From the NCBI RefSeq assembly GCF_014803385.1, contig NZ_JACYFC010000001.1, forward strand, positions 826,136 through 890,135: a stretch of 64,000 bases of DNA, read 5' to 3'. Positions 57,818-64,000 of this stretch are shown piece after piece (positions within the stretch are counted from its first letter, which is position 1; the number at the start of each line of letters is the position of its first letter). This DNA is from Marinomonas colpomeniae (lineage in GTDB: Bacteria > Pseudomonadota > Gammaproteobacteria > Pseudomonadales > Marinomonadaceae). Made by a program: the position numbers and the translations under genes. Under the pieces are notes generated by a model, which saw nothing but the letters and a program-made list of their open reading frames with translations, did no database searches and was not told the DNA's origin.

Positions 57818-57850
57818 GTTAACAAATGATAAAGATTAACAAATGTTAAC
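57818..57850. repeat. Repeated TTAACAAATG boxes before the LuxR-type gene
   Basis: TTAACAAATG occurs at 57819-57828 and at 57836-57845, 17 bases apart, with GTTAAC flanking on both sides. This could be an operator for a dimeric regulator in the lapC-LuxR gap. Confidence 0.45.
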
Positions 57851-57898
57851 ATTCATCATTTTTTAACTGGTTAAAATAGCTCTGTTGTACTTCATAGG

Positions 57899-58549
57899 AT
57901 GAGGCTGATTTTGAAAATTTTGTGTTTGAATACAGATGACGCCGTATGGAAACATTGGAATCAAGTCATCTCTACGGACGCTTTGTTAGTCCGTGTTGAA
58001 AAGATCAATAGTGTTTATGAAGCGTTGGAAAATACAGGTTCCGATTTTAAATATTGTTTTATATATTTAAGTGATAAATCATTTTCGACGCATGTTGATG
58101 ATGTTGTGGCACTGCGATCTAAGTTCCCTAATCAGAAAATAATCGTTTTTCCTAATCATTCAAATCAGTCAGTCTCACTCAAACTTTTTTCTGTTGGTGT
58201 GAGTGGGCAATGTGCTCCTTACATTGGTCGAGAGCAGTTGTCTTTGGTCTTGACTGTTGTCGATTCAGGTGAGATCTGGGGCGGTAAAGCTTTTATTCAA
58301 CAACTTATCCAGCAGTCGGCGGGTAATGCGCCTGCTGGTTATAATAATGGGTTGGAAAATTTGTCTGAGCGTGAATTAAGTGTTGCCCGGTTTATAGCGA
58401 AAGGTTTAACAAATAAGCACATTGCTATTGAGATGGATATTACAGAGCGTACTGTAAAGGCGCACTTAACGTCTATTTTCAAAAAAACGAATACCAAGGA
58501 CCGATTATCACTAGCGCTGTTGGCTCAAAATAATGACGCGACACTCTAA
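57899..58549 (+). CDS. LuxR-type regulator with atypical receiver domain
   Basis: 216 residues. The C-terminal LuxR HTH is clear (NLSERELSVARFIAKGLTNKHIA, TERTVKAHLTSIFKKTN). The N-terminal half (about 5-130) looks like a receiver fold but the usual acidic pair and phospho-acceptor Asp are not evident (YLSDKSFSTH in that area), suggesting phosphorylation-independent control. It sits directly after lapBC, so it probably regulates adhesin or biofilm genes. Similar proteins occur near RTX-adhesin loci. Confidence 0.75.
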   Translation: MRLILKILCLNTDDAVWKHWNQVISTDALLVRVEKINSVYEALENTGSDFKYCFIYLSDKSFSTHVDDVVALRSKFPNQKIIVFPNHSNQSVSLKLFSVGVSGQCAPYIGREQLSLVLTVVDSGEIWGGKAFIQQLIQQSAGNAPAGYNNGLENLSERELSVARFIAKGLTNKHIAIEMDITERTVKAHLTSIFKKTNTKDRLSLALLAQNNDATL

Positions 58550-58631
58550 TTTGGTGCGTTTATAAATTACCTCATGCACATAATTTGCTCATCTTCGCTA
58601 TATTTAATTTCTCACCTTCTAATTATCCCTA

Positions 58632-58657
58632 GTAAAGCCTTGTAATAAGGCTTTTAC
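58632..58657 (+). terminator. Terminator after the LuxR-type gene
   Basis: GTAAAGCCTT / AAGGCTTTTAC (58632-58641 with 58647-58657) with one bulged base and a GTAAT loop, at a distance from the stop codon. There is no long T run downstream. Confidence 0.6.
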
Positions 58658-58693
58658 ACTGGAATTTTCGTACAAAAAAATAATGTGTCGAAA

Positions 58694-58709
58694 TGGCGCA
58701 TATATTGCT
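58694..58709 (+). promoter_or_regulatory. Sigma-54 promoter of nasT-nasS
   Basis: TGGCGCATATATTGCT matches the sigma-54 consensus TGGCAC-N5-TTGCW, with GG and GC exactly 12 bases apart. The transcript would start about 30 bases before the nasT ATG. Consistent with nitrogen (NtrC) control. Confidence 0.75.
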
Positions 58710-58748
58710 TGCTCTTATATGTTTTAACGCTTTTTAAGAGAATGCACT

Positions 58749-59354
58749 ATGCCAGCAGCACCAGAAAAAGAGTTAACTGTCATGCTGGTCGATAATGAGC
58801 CTGCAAGAGCTGCAATTGTTGAGCAAGCGATGACTGATAGTGGTTACCGTGTTATTAGGCGACTTGAAAATGCTAAAAATCTAACGGAAGCCGTTAACCA
58901 ATATCAACCTGATATGGTCATTATTGATATTGAATCTCCTGATCGTGATATGTTGGAAAACATGTCGCGTCTTACCCAAGATAACCCTCGTCCTATTGTT
59001 ATGTTTGCTGAAGAAGATGACTCTCGACATGTTGAAGCTGCGATTCGAGCAGGGGTTAGCGCGTATGTAGTCGATGGCGTGAATAGTGGGAGTGTAAAGG
59101 CTTTGTTACAAGTCGCCATTGCGCGATTCCGTGAATTCCAAGCGCTTAGATCTGAATTAGAGTCGGTAAAAAGCCAACTGGAAGATAGAAAGCTGATAGA
59201 TAAAGCGAAAGGTTTAATTATGAAGCATCAGCAATGTGATGAGCCAGCAGCCTATAAAGCATTAAGAAAACTGGCTATGGATCGTAGTCAACGTATGACA
59301 GATGTCGCTCGAAATATCATATCGGTAATGGAACTAATGGGAGATGCGAAGTGA
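58749..59354 (+). CDS. nasT: NasT-like ANTAR antiterminator
   Basis: 201 residues. Receiver-like domain (about 8-125; VMLVDNE and MVIIDIES) followed by an ANTAR RNA-binding domain (about 140-198; LIDKAKGLIMKHQQCDEPAAY, then MTDVARNIISVMELM). By family, NasT binds tandem hairpins in the nas leader and prevents termination unless held by NasS. The GTG start of nasS overlaps its stop, so the two are coupled. Confidence 0.94.
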   Translation: MPAAPEKELTVMLVDNEPARAAIVEQAMTDSGYRVIRRLENAKNLTEAVNQYQPDMVIIDIESPDRDMLENMSRLTQDNPRPIVMFAEEDDSRHVEAAIRAGVSAYVVDGVNSGSVKALLQVAIARFREFQALRSELESVKSQLEDRKLIDKAKGLIMKHQQCDEPAAYKALRKLAMDRSQRMTDVARNIISVMELMGDAK

Positions 59355-60541
59355 ATTTGATGAAAGTAAACGCAACTCTTTTGCACAATGAGCCTGTTCG
59401 CATTGGTTTCATTCCTTTAATAGATTGTGCCCCTTTTGTTATTGCACAAGAAAAAGGTTTTTTTGAAGATGAAGGTGTCAATGTAATACTTTCTAAAGAG
59501 GCATCTTGGGCCAGTATTCGAGATAAGGTAGCATTTAATGTGCTTGACGGCGCACATATGCTGGCATCAATGCCTATTGCGGCGAGTTTAGGTATAGGCA
59601 CGATAAAAACAGCTATCCAAACGAGTTTTACTGTTAGCCATAATGGTAACGGAATTACAGTTGGTAATGTTTTATATGATCAATTACAAAAGTATTCTAA
59701 ATCCTCTGAAGATGTTAGGAATGGTGTCGCTTTAAAGCGGCTTATCGATAATCGAGAAAAAGGGGAGCCAGCCCTACGATTTGCAATTGTTTACCCCTAC
59801 TCCTCGCATAATTATCAATTACGAGATTGGATGAGTCGAGCGGGAATAGACTCGGATACTGATGTAAATATTGTAGTGATTCCCCCTGTTAAAATGGTTG
59901 ATGCATTAAAGTCTGGTGAAATTGATGGTTACTGCGTTGGTGAACCATGGAATAGCCTTGCTGTTGAGCAAGGTGTTGGTCATATGCTGGTTACCGGGTA
60001 TGAAATTTGGGGGAGTACTCCAGAAAAAGTCTTTGGGGTAAATTCGTCCTGGGCTGAGCAAAATGAACCAGCACACCTTGCTGTGATTAGGGCTCTTGAA
60101 ACCGCCTGTGTTTGGGTTGATGACAAAAGAAATCAAACGGAACTACTGAATATATTAAGTCATCCAGATTATTTGAATTGCACAGTTGGGCAGTTAGTTT
60201 ATGGGTTTGGTGCTATTAAGCCTAAAGGTCAGTTTGATTGGCCCATGAACGCATATCAACGCTTTTCAGGTCGTGAAGTGAATCAGCCATTACCAAGTTA
60301 TGCGTTATGGGTAATGGGGCAAATGCGCCGCTGGCAACAACTTGGTGAGGTTCAATCGTTAAATGAGGTAGCAGAGCAGGTTTATCGTCAAGATCTTTAC
60401 TTTAAAGCGTTTGGTGTAGATGTTGAGATAAATCATGGATGGCGCTTAAATAAAGATGAAGAGTCTGCCTGGTTAAACAAAGTAGCAAATGGTGTTATTC
60501 GTTTACATCCAGATGGAATACTGAAAGGATTTGATGAATAG
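59351..60541 (+). CDS. nasS: NasS-like nitrate sensor
   Basis: 396 residues from an overlapping GTG, or ATG at 59360. It is a CmpA/NrtA-type substrate-binding fold without signal peptide: [69 protein letters not shown] and the C-terminal HPDGI. Lack of an export signal and the nasT neighbour mark it as the cytosolic nitrate sensor that inhibits NasT in the absence of nitrate. Confidence 0.94.
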   Translation: MNLMKVNATLLHNEPVRIGFIPLIDCAPFVIAQEKGFFEDEGVNVILSKEASWASIRDKVAFNVLDGAHMLASMPIAASLGIGTIKTAIQTSFTVSHNGNGITVGNVLYDQLQKYSKSSEDVRNGVALKRLIDNREKGEPALRFAIVYPYSSHNYQLRDWMSRAGIDSDTDVNIVVIPPVKMVDALKSGEIDGYCVGEPWNSLAVEQGVGHMLVTGYEIWGSTPEKVFGVNSSWAEQNEPAHLAVIRALETACVWVDDKRNQTELLNILSHPDYLNCTVGQLVYGFGAIKPKGQFDWPMNAYQRFSGREVNQPLPSYALWVMGQMRRWQQLGEVQSLNEVAEQVYRQDLYFKAFGVDVEINHGWRLNKDEESAWLNKVANGVIRLHPDGILKGFDE

Positions 60542-60655
60542 CGTGTGTTTTTATGGTGCGCAATGCGTAAGAAATGGGCAAAAGTAATCATGATGACCAT
60601 GCTTTTTTTATTTAGCTTCTTATGTGTTGCTTATAAAACAAGGATTTGAGTGTTT

Positions 60656-60671
60656 TGGCATACTACGTGCT
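60656..60671 (+). promoter_or_regulatory. Sigma-54 promoter of nrtABC
   Basis: TGGCATACTACGTGCT gives -24 GG (60657-60658) and -12 GC (60669-60670) with the correct 12-base distance; the -24 element is TGGCAT in place of TGGCAC, the -12 element is TGCT. Transcription would begin at about 60682 and read a leader of about 190 bases. Confidence 0.7.
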
Positions 60672-60728
60672 TGTAAGTATATATAGATATATGCATTAGC
60701 ATTTATTCTGAATAAACATATTAGTGAA

Positions 60729-60782
60729 GTTAGCAACGATGCTTAACTGTCACACTCTTTATAGTAGTTCGATGTAGAACTA
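60729..60782 (+). promoter_or_regulatory. ANTAR-type tandem hairpins in the nrt leader
   Basis: Hairpin 1: GTTAGC-AACGAT-GCTTAAC (60729-60747) with a hexaloop having A at position 1 and G at position 4. Hairpin 2: TAGTTC-GATGTA-GAACTA (60765-60782), also a hexaloop, G at position 4 but G and not A at position 1. These are the form NasT is known to bind, just ahead of the terminator. Confidence 0.65.
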
Positions 60783-60794
60783 TTGATAAATGGC

Positions 60795-60845
60795 AAAGGT
60801 GCCTGCGAATACATAATTGTAATTCGCATGCGCCTTTTTTTGTTT
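60795..60845 (+). terminator. Leader terminator controlled by NasT
   Basis: AAAGGTGCCTGCGAAT (60795-60810) pairs with ATTCGCATGCGCCTTT (60822-60837), two mismatches, followed by T's. It lies 36 bases before the nrtA ATG and would end transcription unless antitermination occurs. Confidence 0.88.
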
Positions 60846-60873
60846 TTGTACTTTCTTTAATCGGAGTGTAGTT

Positions 60874-62283
60874 ATGAACATGAGATCTTTGAAAACTGTT
60901 TTACCTTTTCCTAAGCTGACGTATTCGGCTAAGAAAATAGGTGTTTCTTTATTGGTTGGTTCTGCACTTCTTTCGGGGGTTGCTCAAGCAGAGCTTGGTT
61001 ACCCAGAAAAAGAAGAACTTAAGTTTGGTTTCATTAAGTTAACAGACATGGCGCCATTGGCAATTGCTTATGAGAAAGGCTATTTCGAAGATGAAGGTTT
61101 ATATGTCACGTTAGAAGCGCAGGCAAACTGGAAAGTATTGTTAGACCGAGTAATTGATGGTCAGCTTGATGGTGCGCATATGTTAGCTGGACAGCCTTTA
61201 GGTGCAACCATTGGGTACGGAACAAAAGCACACATAGTGACGGCTTTTAGCATGGATTTAAACGGTAATGGTATTACTGTTTCTAATGATGTTTGGGCTG
61301 AAATGAAAAAGAATATTCCGCATAGTGCAGATGGCAAACCGATTCATCCCATCAGTGCAAGTGCTTTAAAACCTGTTGTTGATGGTTATAAAGCAGAGGG
61401 TAAGCCTTTCAAAATGGGGATGGTTTTCCCCGTCTCTACTCATAACTATGAATTGCGTTACTGGCTAGCGGCTGGTGGTATTCACCCTGGCTACTATGCG
61501 CCAGCGAAAGGAGATACGAGTGGACAAATTGATGCTGATGCGTTGCTTTCTGTGACGCCACCACCACAAATGCCAGCGACAATGGAAGCCGGAACGATCC
61601 ACGGTTACTGTGTAGGTGAACCTTGGAATCAGCAAGCTGTGTTTAAAGGCATTGGTGTTCCAGTGATCACTGATTATGAAATCTGGAAAAACAATCCAGA
61701 AAAAGTTTTCGGCGTTAGCAGTGGTTGGGCAGAAAAAAATCCAAATACACACATTCGAGTTGTTAAAGCCATGATTCGTGCGGCGAAGTGGTTGGATGAA
61801 AACAACAATGCTAACCGTCCAGAAGCCGTTGAAATACTATCTCGTAGTGATTATGTCGGCGCTGATTACGATGTTATCGCAAACAGTATGACAGGAACAT
61901 TTGAATATGAGAAAGGCGATAAACGTGAAGTTCCTGACTTCAACGTATTCTTCCGTCATAACGCAACTTATCCTTATTACAGTGATGCGATTTGGTATTT
62001 AACGCAAATGCGTCGTTGGGGACAAATTGCTGAACCTAAGTCCGATGAATGGTTCATGAAAATTGCAAAAGATGTCTATCGTCCAGATATCTATGCACAA
62101 GCGGCGAATGCTTTGATCGAAGATGGATTGATGAAAGCAAATGAATTTCCAGACTTCGGCGTTGAAGACGGCTTTAAGCCTGTTCAAAGTGACTTTATTG
62201 ATGGCGTTAGCTATGACGGTAAGCGTCCAAATGATTACTTAAAAAGTTTTAAAATTGGTTTGAAAGGCGATGACCAAATATAA
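60874..62283 (+). CDS. nrtA: Nitrate ABC transporter substrate-binding protein
   Basis: 469 residues with a long signal peptide (residues 1-40, ending GVAQA). Same fold as NasS and clearly related to it ([58 protein letters not shown]), but exported. It captures nitrate in the periplasm. SD AATCGGAGTG. A hairpin 13 bases after its stop separates it from nrtB. Confidence 0.93.
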   Translation: MNMRSLKTVLPFPKLTYSAKKIGVSLLVGSALLSGVAQAELGYPEKEELKFGFIKLTDMAPLAIAYEKGYFEDEGLYVTLEAQANWKVLLDRVIDGQLDGAHMLAGQPLGATIGYGTKAHIVTAFSMDLNGNGITVSNDVWAEMKKNIPHSADGKPIHPISASALKPVVDGYKAEGKPFKMGMVFPVSTHNYELRYWLAAGGIHPGYYAPAKGDTSGQIDADALLSVTPPPQMPATMEAGTIHGYCVGEPWNQQAVFKGIGVPVITDYEIWKNNPEKVFGVSSGWAEKNPNTHIRVVKAMIRAAKWLDENNNANRPEAVEILSRSDYVGADYDVIANSMTGTFEYEKGDKREVPDFNVFFRHNATYPYYSDAIWYLTQMRRWGQIAEPKSDEWFMKIAKDVYRPDIYAQAANALIEDGLMKANEFPDFGVEDGFKPVQSDFIDGVSYDGKRPNDYLKSFKIGLKGDDQI

Positions 62284-62295
62284 ATAGAGTGAATG

Positions 62296-62325
62296 ATAAG
62301 GCAGTCATTTGACTGCCTTATTTTG
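62296..62325 (+). terminator. Intra-operon terminator-like hairpin between nrtA and nrtB
   Basis: ATAAGGCAGTCA (62296-62307) / TGACTGCCTTAT (62310-62321) is a perfect 12-bp stem with a TT loop and a short T run. Likely gives partial termination or 3' protection, raising nrtA message over nrtBC. Confidence 0.8.
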
Positions 62326-62347
62326 TTGAATGAAGCGAGAGAGAAAT

Positions 62348-63319
62348 ATGAATATACCAAACTTATCCATAGCGTCACTGAAAGAGAAAATAGAAAACTT
62401 TTCAATCAAAAGTTTACTATTTCCTCTTTTTGGTATTTTGGCCTTTGTGTTGTTATGGCAGGTTGGTGCAAGCCGAGTTCATACTTCTTTAGGGGAGTTT
62501 CCTGGGCCAGCTGTTGTGTATGAACAGTGGGGCGGTCTTGTTGCAGAGCACAGCAACGAACGATTAAAAGAAGAAAAATTTTACGAGCGACAAGAAAAAC
62601 GTATTGAAGCTCGACAGGCAAAAGACCCTAGTTATGTGGGTAAATTAAGAGCCTATACTGGAAAGCCTACTTTTTTTGATCAAATATTTACTAGCTTATA
62701 TACAGTACTAGCAGGTTTTGGTTTAGCCAGTTTGATTGCAATACCGCTTGGTATTTTAATTGGTTTAAACAGTTCTGTGTACAGTGCACTTAACCCCGTT
62801 ATTCAGATATTTAAACCTGTTTCCCCACTTGCTTGGTTACCTTTGGTTACTATGGTTGTTAGTGCGTCTTATGTATCTGATGACCCTATGTTCTCTAAAT
62901 CCTTCCTGACATCTATGTTCACCGTGACTTTGTGTTGCATGTGGCCAACATTAATTAATACCGCAGTGGGTGTTGCTGCGGTTGAGAAAGACTTACTAAA
63001 CGTGTCTAAGGTATTGCGCCTTGGTTGGGTTACTCATGTCATGAAAATCGTTATTCCTTCTGCAATTCCTTTGATGTTTACCGGTCTACGTCTGTCACTT
63101 GGCATTGCTTGGATGGTATTAATCGCAGCGGAAATGTTGGCGCAAAATCCAGGTTTAGGAAAGTTTGTTTGGGATGAATTTCAAAATGGTAGTTCCAACT
63201 CGTTAGGTCGAATTATGGTCGCTGTGTTGATGATAGGTTTTATCGGGTTTTTATTAGATAGAGCCATGCTGACGGTTCAGCGTTTTGTTTCTTGGGATAA
63301 AACACAAGTACTGCGTTAA
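62348..63319 (+). CDS. nrtB: Nitrate ABC transporter permease
   Basis: Start ATG 62348 with GAGAGAAAT before it, 323 residues. Six or so membrane helices and the EAA-like loop (VSKVLRLGWVTHVMKIVIPSAIP). The NrtB/CmpB/SsuC-type permease forms the channel with NrtC. Next gene starts 42 bases on. Confidence 0.93.
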   Translation: MNIPNLSIASLKEKIENFSIKSLLFPLFGILAFVLLWQVGASRVHTSLGEFPGPAVVYEQWGGLVAEHSNERLKEEKFYERQEKRIEARQAKDPSYVGKLRAYTGKPTFFDQIFTSLYTVLAGFGLASLIAIPLGILIGLNSSVYSALNPVIQIFKPVSPLAWLPLVTMVVSASYVSDDPMFSKSFLTSMFTVTLCCMWPTLINTAVGVAAVEKDLLNVSKVLRLGWVTHVMKIVIPSAIPLMFTGLRLSLGIAWMVLIAAEMLAQNPGLGKFVWDEFQNGSSNSLGRIMVAVLMIGFIGFLLDRAMLTVQRFVSWDKTQVLR

Positions 63320-63361
63320 TCAGAGAAACGTTAGTAAAAGATACGTGAATTGGAGAGTAGC

Positions 63362-64000
63362 ATGTCAACAACACATTTAGATATTAGTAAAGTTTCTATC
63401 GAGTTCCCAACGGCTAAAGGTTTTTTTAAAGCTCTTGATGGTGTGAGCTTAAAAATCGAAAAAGGAGAGTTTGTTTCTCTTATCGGTCATTCTGGTTGTG
63501 GTAAATCAACCGTATTGAATATTGTTGCGGGCCTTTATGACGCTACTGAAGGTGGTATTTTGCTGGATGGTAAAGAAGTCAAAGGTCCAGGCCCAGAACG
63601 TGCTGTTGTATTTCAGAATCACTCGTTACTACCTTGGTTAACGTCTTACCAAAATGTTGAATTGGCAGTGAAGCAGGTTTTCAAGAAAACCAAATCTAAA
63701 AAAGAAATGCATGACTGGATTATGCATAACTTAGAACTTGTTCATATGACGCATGCTGCAGATAAACGTCCAGATGAAATATCAGGTGGTATGAAACAGC
63801 GTGTAGGTATTGCTCGCGCACTAGCAATGGAACCCAGTGTTTTATTAATGGATGAGCCGTTCGGTGCCTTAGATGCATTGACTAGAGCGCATCTACAAGA
63901 CTCGTTAATGGAAATTCAAAAAGATCTTAATAATACAGTCATTATGATCACGCATGATGTTGATGAGGCTGTTTTATTGTCTGATCGTATTGTTATGATG
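63362..64000 (+). CDS. nrtC: Nitrate ABC transporter ATPase (partial, runs off window)
   Basis: 213 residues visible from ATG 63362 (GGAGAG before it). Walker A GHSGCGKST, Q-loop VFQNHSLLPW, signature SGGMKQRVGIARAL, Walker B LLMDEPFGALDALTR and the H-loop THDVDEAV are present. The remaining C-terminus, possibly including a NrtA-like extension as in some NrtC, lies outside. Confidence 0.93.
   Translation, partial: MSTTHLDISKVSIEFPTAKGFFKALDGVSLKIEKGEFVSLIGHSGCGKSTVLNIVAGLYDATEGGILLDGKEVKGPGPERAVVFQNHSLLPWLTSYQNVELAVKQVFKKTKSKKEMHDWIMHNLELVHMTHAADKRPDEISGGMKQRVGIARALAMEPSVLLMDEPFGALDALTRAHLQDSLMEIQKDLNNTVIMITHDVDEAVLLSDRIVMM

Noticed and set aside
57899..58549. Standard NarL-type response regulator with a partner kinase
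   Set aside because: The receiver half lacks the expected acidic pocket and Asp, and no kinase gene is adjacent.
1..64000. tRNA or rRNA genes
   Set aside because: I read through all intergenic gaps and saw no cloverleaf with a CCA-type end or rRNA-like stretch. Short tRNAs could still be missed by eye.

Overview
The window reads as chromosome of a marine gammaproteobacterium of the Oceanospirillales, most like Marinomonas. Base composition is A/T-rich, and the order gyrA-serC-pheA-tyrA/aroA-cmk-rpsA together with the order nadD-rsfS-rlmH-mrdA-rodA-mltB-rlpA-dacA-ybeD-lipB-lipA matches the Pseudomonas/Oceanospirillales arrangement. FabV, TrmO, a Lap-type adhesin control system and a NasST/NrtABC nitrate system fit the same group. 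The genus is an inference from gene order and protein flavour, with no database search.

Layout. 1-5.8 kb: minus-strand sensory cluster (BaeSR-like pair, AEC-family permease, DctBD-like pair; DctD is cut by the window edge). 6-9.5 kb: acyltransferase, PLP aminotransferase, YeeN/YebC-family protein and a DUF1289 protein; eleven perfect copies of AAACCCT lie at 9121-9197, merging into a terminator. 9.5-12.9 kb: glycosyltransferase, then a small accessory island with a well-formed integron attC site, two cassette-like genes, a 134-nt imperfect palindrome and other repeats, but no integrase. 12.9-19.4 kb: fabV, an exported unknown, a pitrilysin-type M16 protease, a YciK-type SDR and ubiG. 19.7-29.6 kb: gyrA and the serine/aromatic supraoperon through cmk to rpsA; the EPSP-synthase half of the tyrA-aroA fusion has lost nearly every catalytic residue. 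29.7-41.8 kb: small unknown, trmO, then proA-nadD and the long cell-wall/lipoate operon. 42-50.6 kb: an unusual monooxygenase-like/GNAT fusion, a cupin-like protein, parC, two complementary bacterioferritin subunits with bfd and a Fur box, FrnE-like and Tag-like proteins, pdxJ and a DTW protein. 50.6-58.6 kb: DUF1244, lapG, lapD, lapB, lapC and a LuxR-type regulator with an atypical receiver. 58.7-64 kb: nasT-nasS and nrtA-nrtB-nrtC (nrtC cut by the window edge).

How the genes work together. LapG (periplasmic protease), LapD (c-di-GMP receptor) and LapB/LapC (type I secretion) form most of a biofilm-adhesin retention system, but the adhesin and the TolC-like outer-membrane protein are not here. 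NasS (nitrate sensor) and NasT (ANTAR antiterminator) sit before a leader with a sigma-54 promoter, tandem hairpins and an intrinsic terminator just ahead of nrtABC; the whole circuit can be read from the sequence. The two bacterioferritins divide the work, one with the ferroxidase site and the other with the haem ligand, and Bfd releases the iron.

The points I would look at first are the plant-telomere-like heptamer array grown out of a terminator arm, the catalytically dead AroA domain fused to TyrA, the integrase-less integron fragment with its neighbouring long palindrome, and the two sigma-54 promoters with the ANTAR leader.
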